DNA of 64,000 nucleotides from Humulus lupulus (Eukaryota > Streptophyta > Magnoliopsida > Rosales > Cannabaceae), in contig NC_084795.1 in the NCBI RefSeq assembly GCF_963169125.1, forward strand, positions 263,991,042 through 264,055,041, written 5' to 3'. The first letter of the stretch is position 1. Each line of letters opens with the position of its first letter. Position numbers and translations under genes: made by a program. The notes below the pieces were generated by a model. The model was not told the origin of the DNA. It made no database searches and worked only from the letters and a program-made list of their open reading frames with translations. Positions 36,615 to 48,724 of the stretch are shown in pieces.

Positions 36615-39600
36615 ATTCTCCCCTACTAAAAATAATTTCGTCCTCAAAATTTACTTACCAAACAATTCTGAATACCAGGCTAACATGTCCTCCTCCAACT
36701 CCCACGTTGCCTCCCGTTCAGAACTATTACTCCATAGGACTTTGACTATCGGAATACTCTTGGACCGTAACTCCTTCATCCCTCTATCTAGGATGCTAAC
36801 CGGTCGTTCCTCGTAACTCAAGTCTTTCTGGAGTGCTATCGTATCATACTTGAGGACGTGAGATGGGTCTAACACATACTTTCGTAGCATTGAGATGTGG
36901 AACACATTATGACTATCTACTAAAGCTGGCGATAGGGCTAGTCTATATGCAACTGCTCCCACTTTGTCCAATATCTCAAAAGGACCTATAAAACGGGGAC
37001 TAAGCTTGCTTTTCTTCCCAAACCGCTTCACACCTTTCATAGGAGATATCTTCAGGAAGACTTGATCTCCGACTATGAATTCCACATCACGCCGCTTGGC
37101 ATCCGCATAGCTTTTCTGACGGCTTTGAGCAGTGAGCATACGCTTTCTAATCAGCGCTATTGCTTCCTGAGCTTTTCTAACAGCTTCGGGACCAAGAAGC
37201 TGCCTTTCTCCTAACTCGTCCCAATGTAACGGCGATCGGCACCTTCTTCCATAAAGTAACTCATAAGGTGTCATTCCGATCGTTAACTAGTAGCTATTGT
37301 TGTAGGAGAACTCTATCAACGGTAAGTACTTATTCCATGATCCTCCGAAATTAAGTACACAAGCGCACAACATATCTTCTAAAATCTAGATGGTACGCTC
37401 AGACTGACTGTCTGTCTGAGGATGAAAAGTTGTACTAAGACTTAACTTAGTACCCATGGCTTGCTGTAAACTTCCCCAAAATCTTGATGCAAACACCGAT
37501 CCTCTATCAGACACTATTGTCTTGGGGATTCCATGCAACCTTAATATTTCTTGGACATAGATGTCTGCGTATTGATTTGCTGTGTATGAAGTATTAACAG
37601 GCAGGAAATGAGCTGACTTGGTTAGTTTATCTATTACTACCCAAGTTGAATCATGCTGCTTACTTGTTCGTGGCAAACCCGTCACGAAATCCATATCTAT
37701 CTCGTCCCATTTTCATTCTGGTATGCTAAGTGGTTGCAATAAGCCTGCAGGCCGCTGATGTTCTGCTTTCACTTGCTGGCATACTAGACATTTAGACACA
37801 AATTCTGCTATATCCTTCTTCATTCCTGGCCACCAATACATTTCCTTGAGATCGTGAGTCATCTTGGTCGACCCAGGTGAACTGAGTATGGGGTACTGTG
37901 CGCTACTTCTAGAATCGTCATCTTAATCCTTTGATCATTTGGCACGCATACCCGATCCTTATATCTCAATAACCCTTGACCTGATATTGAGAAATCTGTG
38001 GCCTTACCTTCTCTAACTGCATCCATGTGTGCTACTAGTGTGTCATCATGCCCTTGCCCAATCTGTATATCTTCTAGCAGATTTGACTGGATAGACAAGT
38101 TAGCCAGCTTACCGTCAACTACTTCTCTTCCGGCATTTATCAGCTTCTGTTGCAGCGACTTTTCTATTCCGGCTAGTGCTGCTAAACCTCCATAATTCTT
38201 CCTACTTAGCGCATCGGCAACTACGTTTGCCTTTCCCAGGTGGTATAGGATTTCACAGTCGTAATCCTTCACTAGCTCTAACCACCTGCGCTGCCTCATG
38301 TTGAGCTCCTTCCGAGTAAAGAAGTACTTTAAGCTTTTGTGGTCCATATAATCTCACACTGTTCTCCATAAAGATAATGGCGCCAGATTTTTAATGCAAA
38401 TACCACTGCTGCCAACTCCATATCATGAGGATAGCGTTGCTCGTACTCCTTCAGCTGCCTTGAGTTGTAGGCTATCACCTTGTCATTCTGCATCAGCACA
38501 CAACCCAACCCTTGCTTCGACGCATCGCAGTAGACTACAAACTTGTCGGTACACAGAGTACTGGTGCTGAGCACAGCTTATCTTTAAGCAACTGGAAGCT
38601 CTCTTCATACTTATCAGTCCAGTTGAACCTTTACTGTTTCTGGGTCAGGTTGGTGAGCAGAGTGGCTACCTTAGAAAAGCCCTCTACAAACCTCCGATAA
38701 TAACCTGCTAATCCAAGAAAGCTTTTTACTTCTGACACATTCTTTGGTCTTGGCCAATCCTTCATAGGCTCTACCTTGGATGGGTCTACTACAATTCCAT
38801 CCTTGGATACAATGTGCCCGAGGAACGCCACTTGCGAAATCCAAAACTCGCATTTCTTGAACTTGGCATAGAGTTGATGCTCCTTTAGTCGTAACAAGAT
38901 TAACCTTAAGTGTTCCTCGTGCTCGACTTCGTCCTTTGAGTATACTAAGATGTCGTCGATGAACACTACGACGAATTTATCCAAGTAATCCTTAAAGACC
39001 CTATTCATTAAATCCATAAACGCGACTGGAGGGTTGGTAAGACCAAAAGACATAACTAAGAACTTGTAATGCCCATAACGAGTTCTAAAAGCTATCTTAG
39101 GAATTTCCTCTTCCCGTACCTTGAGCTGGTGATACCCGGACCGTAGATCAATCTTTGAGAATACGGTCGCGCCTCAGAATTGATCAAACAAATCGTCAAT
39201 CCGGGGTAGCAGGTACTTATTCTTAATCGTTACCTTATTAAGCTCGCGGTAATCTATGCATATCCGCATGCTTCCATCCTTTTTCTTCACAAATAGAACT
39301 GGTGCTCCCCATGGCGAATGGCTCGGTCTAATGAAACCCAAGTCTAGGAGTTCTTGTAGCTGCGTCTTTAACTCCTTGAGTTCTGTAGGTGCCATTCAGT
39401 ATGGTGCCTTGGAGATAGGCTCGGTGCCTGATACTAATTTGATTGTGAAGTCAATTTCCCGAGTCGGCGGCAACCCTGGTAAGTCATCAGGAAATACTTA
39501 TGGGAATTCTCTTACAATGCGGACGTCTCCAACCTTAAGTGGTGTTTCCTTTACCACATCTGTGATGCTGGCTAAGAATGCTTGACATCCTTTTTCTATC

Positions 39601-39725
39601 ATCCTTTGAGCTTTGAGAGATGATATTAGTGGTGTGCGTAGTCCTAAAACTTGTCCCATGAAGCACAGTCTCTGGCCGTCAGGAGTCTCGAATGTCACTT
39701 TCTTGTGTTTGTAGTCGATGGTTGT
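36615..39725 (-). pseudogene. element C pol, heavily broken
   Basis: Pieces in several frames cover the whole pol. The chromodomain end and integrase C-terminus (37274-36651) include KSIPIVKVLWSNSSEREATW and end SELFGK, an uninterrupted version of what is broken in A. The integrase core (37694-37386), RNase H (38574-38329), connection (38347-37859), RT with [11 protein letters not shown] (39053-38631), RT N-terminus (39395-39174) and protease end (39698-39498) follow. Many indels show age. The chromodomain indicates a chromovirus that would target its insertion by binding modified histones. Confidence 0.88.
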
Positions 39726-40350
39726 ATCACGTCGAAGTCTTTGATCTCCAGTTCTATCAGGTCTCCGTCTAGTTCTACGTCCTCAATCTTGATCAGTACA
39801 CCTCGTACTATCTGTGATGATATAACTACTTTGCCCGAAGGCAACTCTGTTACAAACCTAGTTCTAAATCCTTCACAAGATTTATCTAGTTTTTCTATTA
39901 TTCCTAACGAGATATGCGAATGAGTGGCTCCTGAATCAAATAATACAGAACATATATTATTAAGGATAAAAACCTGACATGTGACCACCTTATTGCTAGC
40001 ATCAGCTTCTCCTTGGGTTAAGGCAAATACCCTGGCAGGAACCATCTTGTCTTCCTTTTTCCCCTTTGGCTTGAGCTGGGGACAGTCTCTCTTCCGGTGT
40101 CCTTCTTGACCACAGTTGTAACATCCCTTGGTGTTTGCCTGGCATTCACCAGGATGTTTCTTCTGGCACTTAGTACATTGCGGGTATTCTACATAACCCG
40201 ACCTACTGCTTCCATTGTTTGTCCGTGCCCTTTTATCGCTATCAGACTGCTTATTGTCAGGATGCCTTCTTTTCTGACCGTTATTGTTGTTGCTAGACTG
40301 ATTGCTGTTGTTGTGGTGGTGGTTGTTCTGACTAGTCTGAGGTAGACTTG
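39695..40350 (-). pseudogene. element C gag 3' part and protease start
   Basis: Encodes the His/Asn-rich linker, the zinc knuckle (here CYNCGQEGHRKRDCPQ), MVPARVFALTQGEADASNK and the protease site DSGATHSHIS. About 30 bp that encode the GMDWPARHGA region in A are missing near 39725, which shifts the frame. Homology to A's gag stops near 40350, so gag's N-terminus, leader and 5' LTR of C are lost. Confidence 0.85.
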
Positions 40351-40851
40351 ACTATTACGTAGCTGGCTGAGGAGGCGGGCTGGGCCGTGGCTAGAGGCAG
40401 GCCTAGCTTCAAAATCACCATTTTGTCGTTCTTTTCTTTCAAAACTACCACTTTTCTTTTCTCTTCTTTATTTTCAAGCATAAAAATTGCAAAGTACATC
40501 CTACAAAATAAGTAAACATTAAATTAGAATAAAATATTTTCAATTATAAATTAACTCATATTAAGTCCATGCAAATATTAATTAAAATTTAATTTACTTT
40601 GGCAATTAAGTTCAATAAAATCACATTTTTAACTTTTAATCTAACAACACAAATTTCAAATAATTAAACCACAACATATTATAATAAAATATCTATAAAA
40701 ACACACAAAGATATATAAAATCATGATAAGACTAATAAATTCAAAATTACTTAAAAACTTAATAAATTACTTAAAAACATAAAGACTAAGCAACAATTAG
40801 CATAAAAAATATGGTAAAATTACTCTATTTTGTAGAGTTATCACCAAGTTC
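40351..40851 (-). mobile_element. possible Athila/Tat-like LTR fragment joined to truncated element C
   Basis: Read on the minus strand the unit starts TGATAACTCTACAAAATAG at 40851, close to the start of solo LTR E (TGATAACTCTAGGATTTAG). It continues AT-rich to about 40400, then becomes GC-richer up to the junction with C. It has no ORF. An LTR assignment rests on the start only. Confidence 0.4.
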
Positions 40852-41130
40852 AACAATTACACTTATAAAAATTGTATTTGTTGACTTTAGTGGTCAAAAG
40901 GCTTTGACCGTTGTCGATTGGCGCCAATTACACCATGATGTAGTATTTTCAGAAACCATAACTAATTATGATGTATTTTAGACCTAATTAACAGTTAGAT
41001 TACCAACTACTATGAAAATTAGTCATCACCATGTCTTCATTATGCTATTAACAAACAAATTAACCAATACTATACTTGTGACAAGGAGTATGTTTGTAGA
41101 AAAATATATCAATCACAAAAAACTACAACT
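40852..41130. other. AT-rich intergenic stretch
   Basis: No gene, domain or structural repeat recognised. Confidence 0.5.
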
Positions 41131-41750
41131 AACTAATATTAAAAATAATTAATGCTAAACATTCAACCATCTAATGAAACTTATTGTGAAATACATTGAC
41201 AAAAATAATTAATGCTAAAAGTTTTACCATCTATTTTAAAAAATAAATCTAATTGATTTTTTTGTCAAATACATTAGCAAAATTGATTAATGCTAAACAT
41301 TCTACTTTTTTTTTTTAAAAAAAAAAACATCTATTTAATTTTATTGTCAAATAAACATTCTACCATCTATAGAATATTATTATTTTTAAATCCAATTAAT
41401 CTTATTGTCAAATAAACTAGGAAAGCTTATAAATGCTAAACATTTGACAATTTATAATTTTTTCGTGAAAAAAATATCTAATTAACCTTATTATCAAATA
41501 TATTGACAACATTAATTAATGCTAAAGATTTTACCATCTATAATTTTTTTTAAAGAAATCTATTTAATCTTACTGTCAAATACAAATAAATTGGAAAAAT
41601 TAATTAATGTTCAATATTTTTCCATATATATATTTAAAAATATCTAATTAATATTATTGTCAAATATATTACAAAATTAACTAATGCTAAAAATTCTTCA
41701 ATATATAAAAGTTTCTTTTTAAATCTAATTAATCTTAGGGAAATTATCCC
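41131..41750. repeat. degenerate AT-rich tandem repeat, ~70-110 bp unit
   Basis: The words TTAATGCTAAACATTCTACC, CATCTAT, AATCTAATTAATCTTATTGTC and AAATACATTG recur in the same order about seven times with variable spacing. A further single unit is at 44165-44235, 2.4 kb away, suggesting that the array was once longer or was split by later insertions. Confidence 0.7.
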
Positions 41751-42325
41751 TTATACAGTCTTTTATCATTATTTTTTCATATTTACGTTATTTTTTTTAT
41801 TTTCATTTTTATAAAACTTTTTATTCAAAATTACGGTTTAAATATTTTTTATTTCTTCTTTATTACTTCTTCTGCTCTTTCTCTCCCGTGTCATAAAACC
41901 AAGTGTGCATACAGAGTTTATTTGTTCATCCAAGAATCTCATTTTATATAAGCAGGACCACTTCCCTGTATAAATATATTTCAACTTTTAAAAACAAATG
42001 ATTTGTACTGTACATCATCATAATTGTCAAATTTAACATCATTCAAAAAATAAAAACTTTAAATAGTGACAGAAATATTGTACATAATCTTATTAAAATA
42101 TATAAATCACAAGTTCCACCTTACACATAGATATGATTTATTTTTTCTCTTATATATAATATCTTATAAATTGTTGAATTTGAAGTTTTCTTAAGTAACT
42201 TTTTGTATATATTTTTCATAGAGTTTAAGTTTGTTTCCAAGGATTTTCCTTGTAATGGTGCAAGACCACTTTTAACGACAGCCTCAGAAGATAAATAAAT
42301 CATTATTTTCCATTTTCTTCTTCCA
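41751..42325. other. AT-rich intergenic stretch
   Basis: No supported gene. An 82-codon minus ORF at 42121-42369 has no recognisable domain. Confidence 0.45.
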
Positions 42326-43400
42326 TCCTTATGCAACTCATGCAATCCTCTACAACCTCGACAACCCAATGCAATCTAATGCAACTTTTAAAAGCTCATT
42401 TGCAAACTTCATCCTTATGTAACTTACGCAACCTCAAATGTAAGCCAATACAACCCAATGCAACCCTAATAATGCAACTAATGACAATTTTAAAGTTTAT
42501 ATATGCAACTCATGCAACCCTCTACAACATCAAATACAAGTCCAATGCAATCTAAAATAATTTTAGAAAATCTCATTTGCATATTTTATTCTTATGCAAT
42601 CCAATGCAACCTCAAATACAACCTAAACCAACCCACTGCAACCTCAAATGCAAGCTCATGCAATTTATTGCAACTTAAAAGCTCATATGCTAATTTAATC
42701 ATGATGCAACTCATGCAACCATAAATGCAAGCTCAATGCAACCTCATGCAATCTCATACAACCCAATGCAACCTAAAACAACTTTAGAAAGCTCATTTGC
42801 AAATTTCATCCTTATGCAACTCATGTAACTCACTACAACCTCAAATGCAAGTTCAATGCAACCTAAAACAACTCACTGTAACCTCAAATGCAACTAAATC
42901 AACTTAAGCAACATCATTATGCAACTTTATCATCCTTATGCAACTCATGCAATCCACTGCAAACTACAAGCTCATGCAACCCAACGCAACCTCAAGTAAC
43001 CCACGACAATCTCAAATCATATGCAATTGATTGCAACCTATTGTAATCTCAAATGCAAACCTATGCAACCCCAAGCAACTCATTGCAACCCCATGCAACA
43101 TAAATAAACTTTAAAAAAATTATTCACAAATTTGATACTTATGCAATCCAAAGCAACCTCAAATGCAAGCCTAATGCAATTAAAACAACCCATTGCAATC
43201 TTAAATGTAAGCCCATGCATGCACCTTTAAAACTCATATGTTAATTTCATCGTTATGTAACTCATGTGGCCAAACTAACATCAAATGCAATCCCAATACA
43301 AACTAAAGCAACCGACTACAATCTCAAATGCATGCTCATGTAATCTAATGCAACTTAAAAAACTCATATGCTAATTTCATCCTTATGCATTTCGTCCAAT
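42326..43400. repeat. degenerate CAACC/ATGCAA minisatellite
   Basis: About 1.1 kb made of short words (ATGCAACTCATGCAA, CTACAACCTCAAATGCAAGC, CCAATGCAACCTAAAACAAC, AGCTCATTTGCAAATTTCAT). These words recur in a higher-order unit of very roughly 150-200 bp. The plus strand is almost free of G in CAA-rich parts. Short ORFs at 42331-42724 follow from the biased composition and are not genes. Confidence 0.8.
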
Positions 43401-45783
43401 AATGTCATGATAACTTGGTTCATTCATAAACCCCTATGTGGTACTATTCAATAAAATTATATCAGACATTTTACTAATATATATGGTTCATTGAACTATA
43501 TGGTAGCTAAACACATCCACCTACCATTCACAATATTAGCACAACTCGTTTTTTTAGAGACAAAATTATTAAACTTTAAAAAAGGCGAGCTAATAATAAA
43601 ATTATATGAGAAGGCAACCAAGATCTTACATATCCATTTCAAGGGTGTTGAATTCTTTAATATTAGAATATAAATGATTAATTATCTCATCACTAACTCA
43701 ATCTTCGTTGCATATGATTAAAATGGTGGCTATATATAAAAATTATAACTATATATGTAACTGTAAATACATATATATAAATATTGATTAATTATTGTCA
43801 AGTAATTGTGACTTTTTCTTCCTATGATTAAATTTTATGGAGATAAATTACATATTATTAACGTTGCATGTAGGAGTAAGTGTGCAAACTTTTATTTTGT
43901 AAATATATAATATACATGATGACACTACTACATATATTATATCTAAATATATTTTAATTCTCTTATTACAATTTGATGATATATATATATATATATATGT
44001 GGAGCCATTTACATAGCTAGCAATTACAAAATGGTGACTATAGAATGAGGTCTTGTAGTGCAGATCGTAATTTGGAAAATAGAAAAATTAAATTAAGTAT
44101 TAATAAAATAAACTTTTACTTACCGTATAAATAAAACAAATATTTTTTTTTATAAACGTATTAATAAAAAAGTCCTTTAATCTTATTGCCAAATATATTA
44201 TAAAAATTAATTAATACTAAATATTCTATCATATATCAATATTTTTTTTAAAAAAAATACCACTTAAAAGAATTATAATGCATATATTCTCAAGTCGTGT
44301 ATATAATATATATTCTCAAACTTAATTAATGGTAATTCAATTACCTCAAAATATCATCTCCTCTAAAAAAGAAAATCAAAAGTACTGGTATTGCTGGAAT
44401 TATATTGAAAAGTTTACCTCCAAAACAACCTGAATGCATATAATTATTATTACGTTGTCTTTGATTTGGATTATGTAACTTATACATTTAATTACATCCT
44501 TACCTGTATATCATTACTTAACTAATTTTGTTAATAAGATTAAAATTCTACTTATATTGTCCTTAATGCCCTTACTTTATCCCTAAAGTAAAATTTTAAT
44601 TCTAAAAAATAATAGAAATGGTTGCCGCAACCGCTTGTAGTAAGTTTATACTGTAATTTTAAATATATAAGATGATGACAAGTGTATAAAAAATAGGCCT
44701 CACCTTTGAGGGATATAGTCATGTGAGGGATGAAACAACTCACCATATTATATATATAATATGTATTATTACTCTTATGGACCCCGATTCCGTCCTACCT
44801 TGTATGAAGACGGGACATTGTTCGTTTTTTAATATGGGTCGTTAGATCAAGTTTTAATTGATCCAACGGCTGGGGTGTGCTCTGCAAAAAGACTGTTCCC
44901 ATGTCAATTTCTATCAGTTACAGTCTAGTTTTAGTAGGGGTATTGATGGAGTAAGGCAACCGGTCACTTCTTCTATGTTTAAACCAACTCCATCTTTTCT
45001 CTTTACTCTCATATTAACCTTCCGAAACAAAATCAGAAATCCTCATTCTTCCAAAATTTCTTCCGTTGCTCGGAAACGAATTCAGTGCATGGCTTGATCA
45101 GGAAAATTTATTCCGTTGAACCTCCAAAATTTCTTGCGTTGCTCGGAAACGAATATTGAGGTACGTATTCTAGGTTAGTTGTTTTAAAACCCTCTAATCT
45201 CTTTGAAAATTTCCACTAACCTCTTATGATAGAAAACTAACACTCTATTTTTTTTCAACCTTTTCTTGTTGTTGTTTGTGAAACAGAAACATTTATTGGC
45301 AGGGTGTTCTGTCATTAAATCCACAGTGGAGAAAGTAGCATTTGTTGTTCTTGAGGTACGAAATTTGTGTTTGTTTCTTTGTATGATATTTTGTCAATGA
45401 TCTTTAGTGTAAAGATGAAATTTTTGAATAGTTTTTGGGTGAAAAATTGTTTGTGCTTTCTATTCATTTTCTATGTTCAAAATTTCTGATAATGGAGTCT
45501 TGGTTTTAATGTTTTGGCTAAAGAATATTTAGTGCTAATAATGCACAATTGCTCCCTCTGTTGGGTGTGGTGTTGTGTTTGATTTCATGGTCTTGAAACT
45601 TGTTTGTGCAATTCATTAGTTCATAAGCACTAACAACTATACTATCTATGTGTGGTGTGTGATTTGGGTGTGGTGTGTCTTCAAAAGTATTTGGCTCTTC
45701 CATTTTCTCATCATTGCATGTAATAAAAATGATAATGGAAAAAAAATTTGTAAAACGTTAAAATAGTAATTGTTGACAAAAGA
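43401..45783. other. gene-poor AT-rich stretch
   Basis: No protein domain is visible. A TA microsatellite lies at 43979-43998. At 45055-45165 a ~33-bp block with CGTTGCTCGGAAACGAAT occurs twice and is followed by possible splice donors (GAGGTACG at 45161 and 45355). The part 44890-45360 might therefore be untranslated first exons of a gene, but I cannot link it to one. Confidence 0.4.
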
Positions 45784-46475
45784 TTATGACTCGGAGTCTG
45801 ATGATGATAAGGAGGACGATTCATTGCCCTCCTTTAAAGAAAAAACTGAGCCACCACCAGGGGAGCTTGGAGATGTATCCAAACCAGCAGCAAGATGACC
45901 AGATTTGTGCAAACCAACTTTAACATCAGGAGTTAACAATGGAGAGTCTTGGTCATATCCAGACTCAGAATTTCCAGAGCCTTGCATTTGGAGATCAGAT
46001 GATATACTTTTATATGATTCTTTTGTCACATGATCATAGCGCTCAGCCAATGATCTATACAGTTGGTGAAACTCTTTCACTTTAGTAATCAACTCTGGTT
46101 TCTTTTGAAAATACATTTCAACATTCAATGTCAAAGAACCATCTTCTTCAATCAGATATAGCATTCGCCTTACACTCTGGTCCATCTCTGTGAAGGAGAA
46201 TCTTTTAGTTACTCCACTTTTGTCATTGAGTACATATATATATATATATATTAATTTATATTGACAAACTTCCAGCAATCGAACAATCTCAAAATAAATG
46301 AGCAAGCATACTAGGAAGATCATCATGTTGGACATGTTTTGTAGAAGTGATTGACAAATTAAACATTACAACCATAAGATAGCTGCTTACCCTTAAGATT
46401 GTCTGCCAGCCATTTTGAACTATTTGGATTAATCTCCCAACTTGAACCAGGAGTGTTTGATTTAGTGATATTCAT
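45784..46475 (-). pseudogene. NETWORKED-4-like (NAB/KIP1 domain) gene fragment
   Basis: Exon 1 (46475-46391) and exon 2 (46187-45784) join in phase to 162 codons. The join gives KWLADNLKE followed by MDQSVRRMLYLIEEDG, MYFQKKPELI and LYRSLAERYDHVTKE, the N-terminal actin-binding (NAB) domain of plant NET proteins. A tail with SSDLQMQGSG, KSGHLAAGLD and DSES is like the NET4 subgroup. The diagnostic WWWDSH motif is lost (exon 1 has SSWEIN), and the stop after DSES removes the long coiled coil that follows in the family. Full-length relatives link actin to the vacuolar membrane. It retains its intron, so it is a genomic fragment, not a retrocopy. It is probably non-functional. Confidence 0.78.
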
Positions 46476-46587
46476 ATTAACAAAGTCAAAATAGTACATT
46501 TTTTTAAACATTTTGATAATTGGGTTTTGATGCCTGAGTGCACCATACTGTGTCTTGACATTATTGGTTGGTCTTAATGATAAATGT

Positions 46588-46826
46588 TAGTTATCTACAC
46601 GTTATTTACAAATATTAGCACAGAGATTTAATAAAAGGTACACAGCTGTTACTATAGGATGCACATTTATATATATATATATATATTTTTTTTGTTGCTA
46701 GAACTCATGGCCTTCAACATTTATATTAATTTTTTTGACTTGAAAGATGATTATCTACTATTTATTTATCTTTTTTAATTTTTGGAAATACATGGTTAAA
46801 TTATTTTCTTTATAATGAGATTTTAT
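46588..46826 (+). repeat. terminal-repeat-like sequence, left copy
   Basis: Words TTATTTACAAATATTAGCACA, AGATTTAATAAAAGGTACAC and TTGTTGCTAGAACTCATGGC are shared with 52842-53140 and 62138-62422, where they appear inverted. Inverted ~300-bp repeats around transposase-type genes fit MULE terminal inverted repeats. The outer limit of this copy and a 9-bp target duplication could not be fixed. Confidence 0.6.
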
Positions 46827-48724
46827 GTTACTCATTATTTTCTTAATAATGAGATCTTAAAAAGGGTCCCAACATCAAAATTTTATGTTACTCATTATTA
46901 TGCATATGATAATTGTTTTGAAGAATAAACTATGCAAGAATGGCTATGGCCTCCTAATCTATTATTGGCCCCAAGAAAATTATGAGAGAATGTTAGAGTT
47001 TACTATTTATATGTATATTTATATTATACAGTTATGCAACCGAAGTAAGTTATTAGAAAAGTTCTAATGACAAGCACTAACTGGAATTGACTTTACCTTC
47101 TTAAGAGTGAACCAGTAGTATATCAATTGAAGACAACTACGTCTATGCATGAACCTCTCCCATATTACCGCAGTATTTAAATTCATTATATATATAAATA
47201 CAATCTATTTTGATATATTGTTCTTCTTTATTGGACACATTAATGGTTGTAGTTTTTACAACGTGCAATATAAAAACATAGATCTTTAACTGAATTTCAT
47301 GCCATTTATTTATGTTTGCTGATATTGGTGTGAATAATACTTTGCAAAAATGACCTTTTAATATGTATGTAGAAACTAGTTTGTTAATAGACTTATTTTG
47401 ATTGTGATATACCCAAGTTCTGGATTTCGAGATTTAGTTGGATTTGATATGTATGTAGAAACTAGTTTATTTATTATTTCTATTTAATTATTATTATTGT
47501 GTTGAGTGTCTGACATTTACTTGTTTGCAATAGTAAGAAAATTTCTTGATACATTGTCAAGTAGAGTGACTAATTTAGGGCCTAAGTGAAATAGATACTT
47601 GAAAGTGAACCTTTAACTAGTTGCTGACCTAAATATCTTTTGCTTTTACTTTTGAAAAATCAGATAATCTAAACTTAGGGGCATCATAGACATCATATTG
47701 AAATTGTAAACTTTATCCCTATGACACATTAGCAACTTTGTCAATTATTAATATTTTTTCCCTGCATAAGTCAAAAAAATTTATCTGAATACTTATTTGG
47801 ATTGGCTAACCATCAGGTTGGTTTTGCTACTTTGAGGAATTAATTGATGCAAATGAGCATTGTTCTTGGTATCATTATTTTTTCATGAGTCCGAATTTTA
47901 AAATGGAGTTGCAAAACTGAGTCATTGCTTTCTTCTTGTTAGCTATAATAGAACCTGTTAATTATAGCTTGGCTTAGCATGCCTTGAGATATGTATATTT
48001 TTGTTGACAAGGTCCTATGATTCTCAAATAAGCTATGCAAGCTGTGGAAATTATTCTTTAATACCTATCTAGAGAACTGATTTGGTTTTCCTTTTATGTT
48101 TAGTATCATATTGTTTTCATTGCATTCATTATTCAAAGGTTCATTTCTCTTTTCTATGAAGGACCATTATCTTTAGAAAAAATAATATTCTCCTTTCTCT
48201 TTGTTTCCATTTTTCAAGACTAAAAATAACAAATATTCTCCAAACTATGTCTGAAAAAAGAGAAAGACTATATAATTATCTTAATGCTTCATAAATGCTC
48301 CCATTGCAACTTGTTTTGGCTGCCCTATATTCGTGCCTCGGCTCATTTTCTTAGCTGCCCAATATGTTGATGCAAGGCTTAAAAACTATAAAAGATATCC
48401 ACTAAAATATTAGCAAATATTCATGACTGTAGTACTATCCTCTCTTTGTTGTTAAATTGTAATCCATACTTGTTAAATGTATCTTTTGTAAGTAGCAATT
48501 TATTGGGGAAAAATTATTAAAAAAATAGCTAATATATATTTTAAAAATGCTAGCAAATCCAATAAAACAGCGAGGAATAGTTTATTATATGAACTAGAGG
48601 TTGTATAAGTTTACAAGTAGAATTATCCTTAATTTTGGAGCTAATTCTTGACTTTTTGCAGGCTAAATTATTTAGTTGTTGCCTGAATCACTGTGCTAGT
48701 CATAAATTATTGATCATTTTTTAA
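46827..48724. other. stretch upstream of the Ulp1-related gene
   Basis: AT-rich, with no supported coding region. The part next to 48725 would be the promoter or 5' UTR of the following gene. Confidence 0.4.

Noticed and set aside
42331..42724. 74- and 73-codon ORFs in the CAACC minisatellite
   Set aside because: Produced by biased repeat composition; Gln/Thr/Leu-rich with no family.
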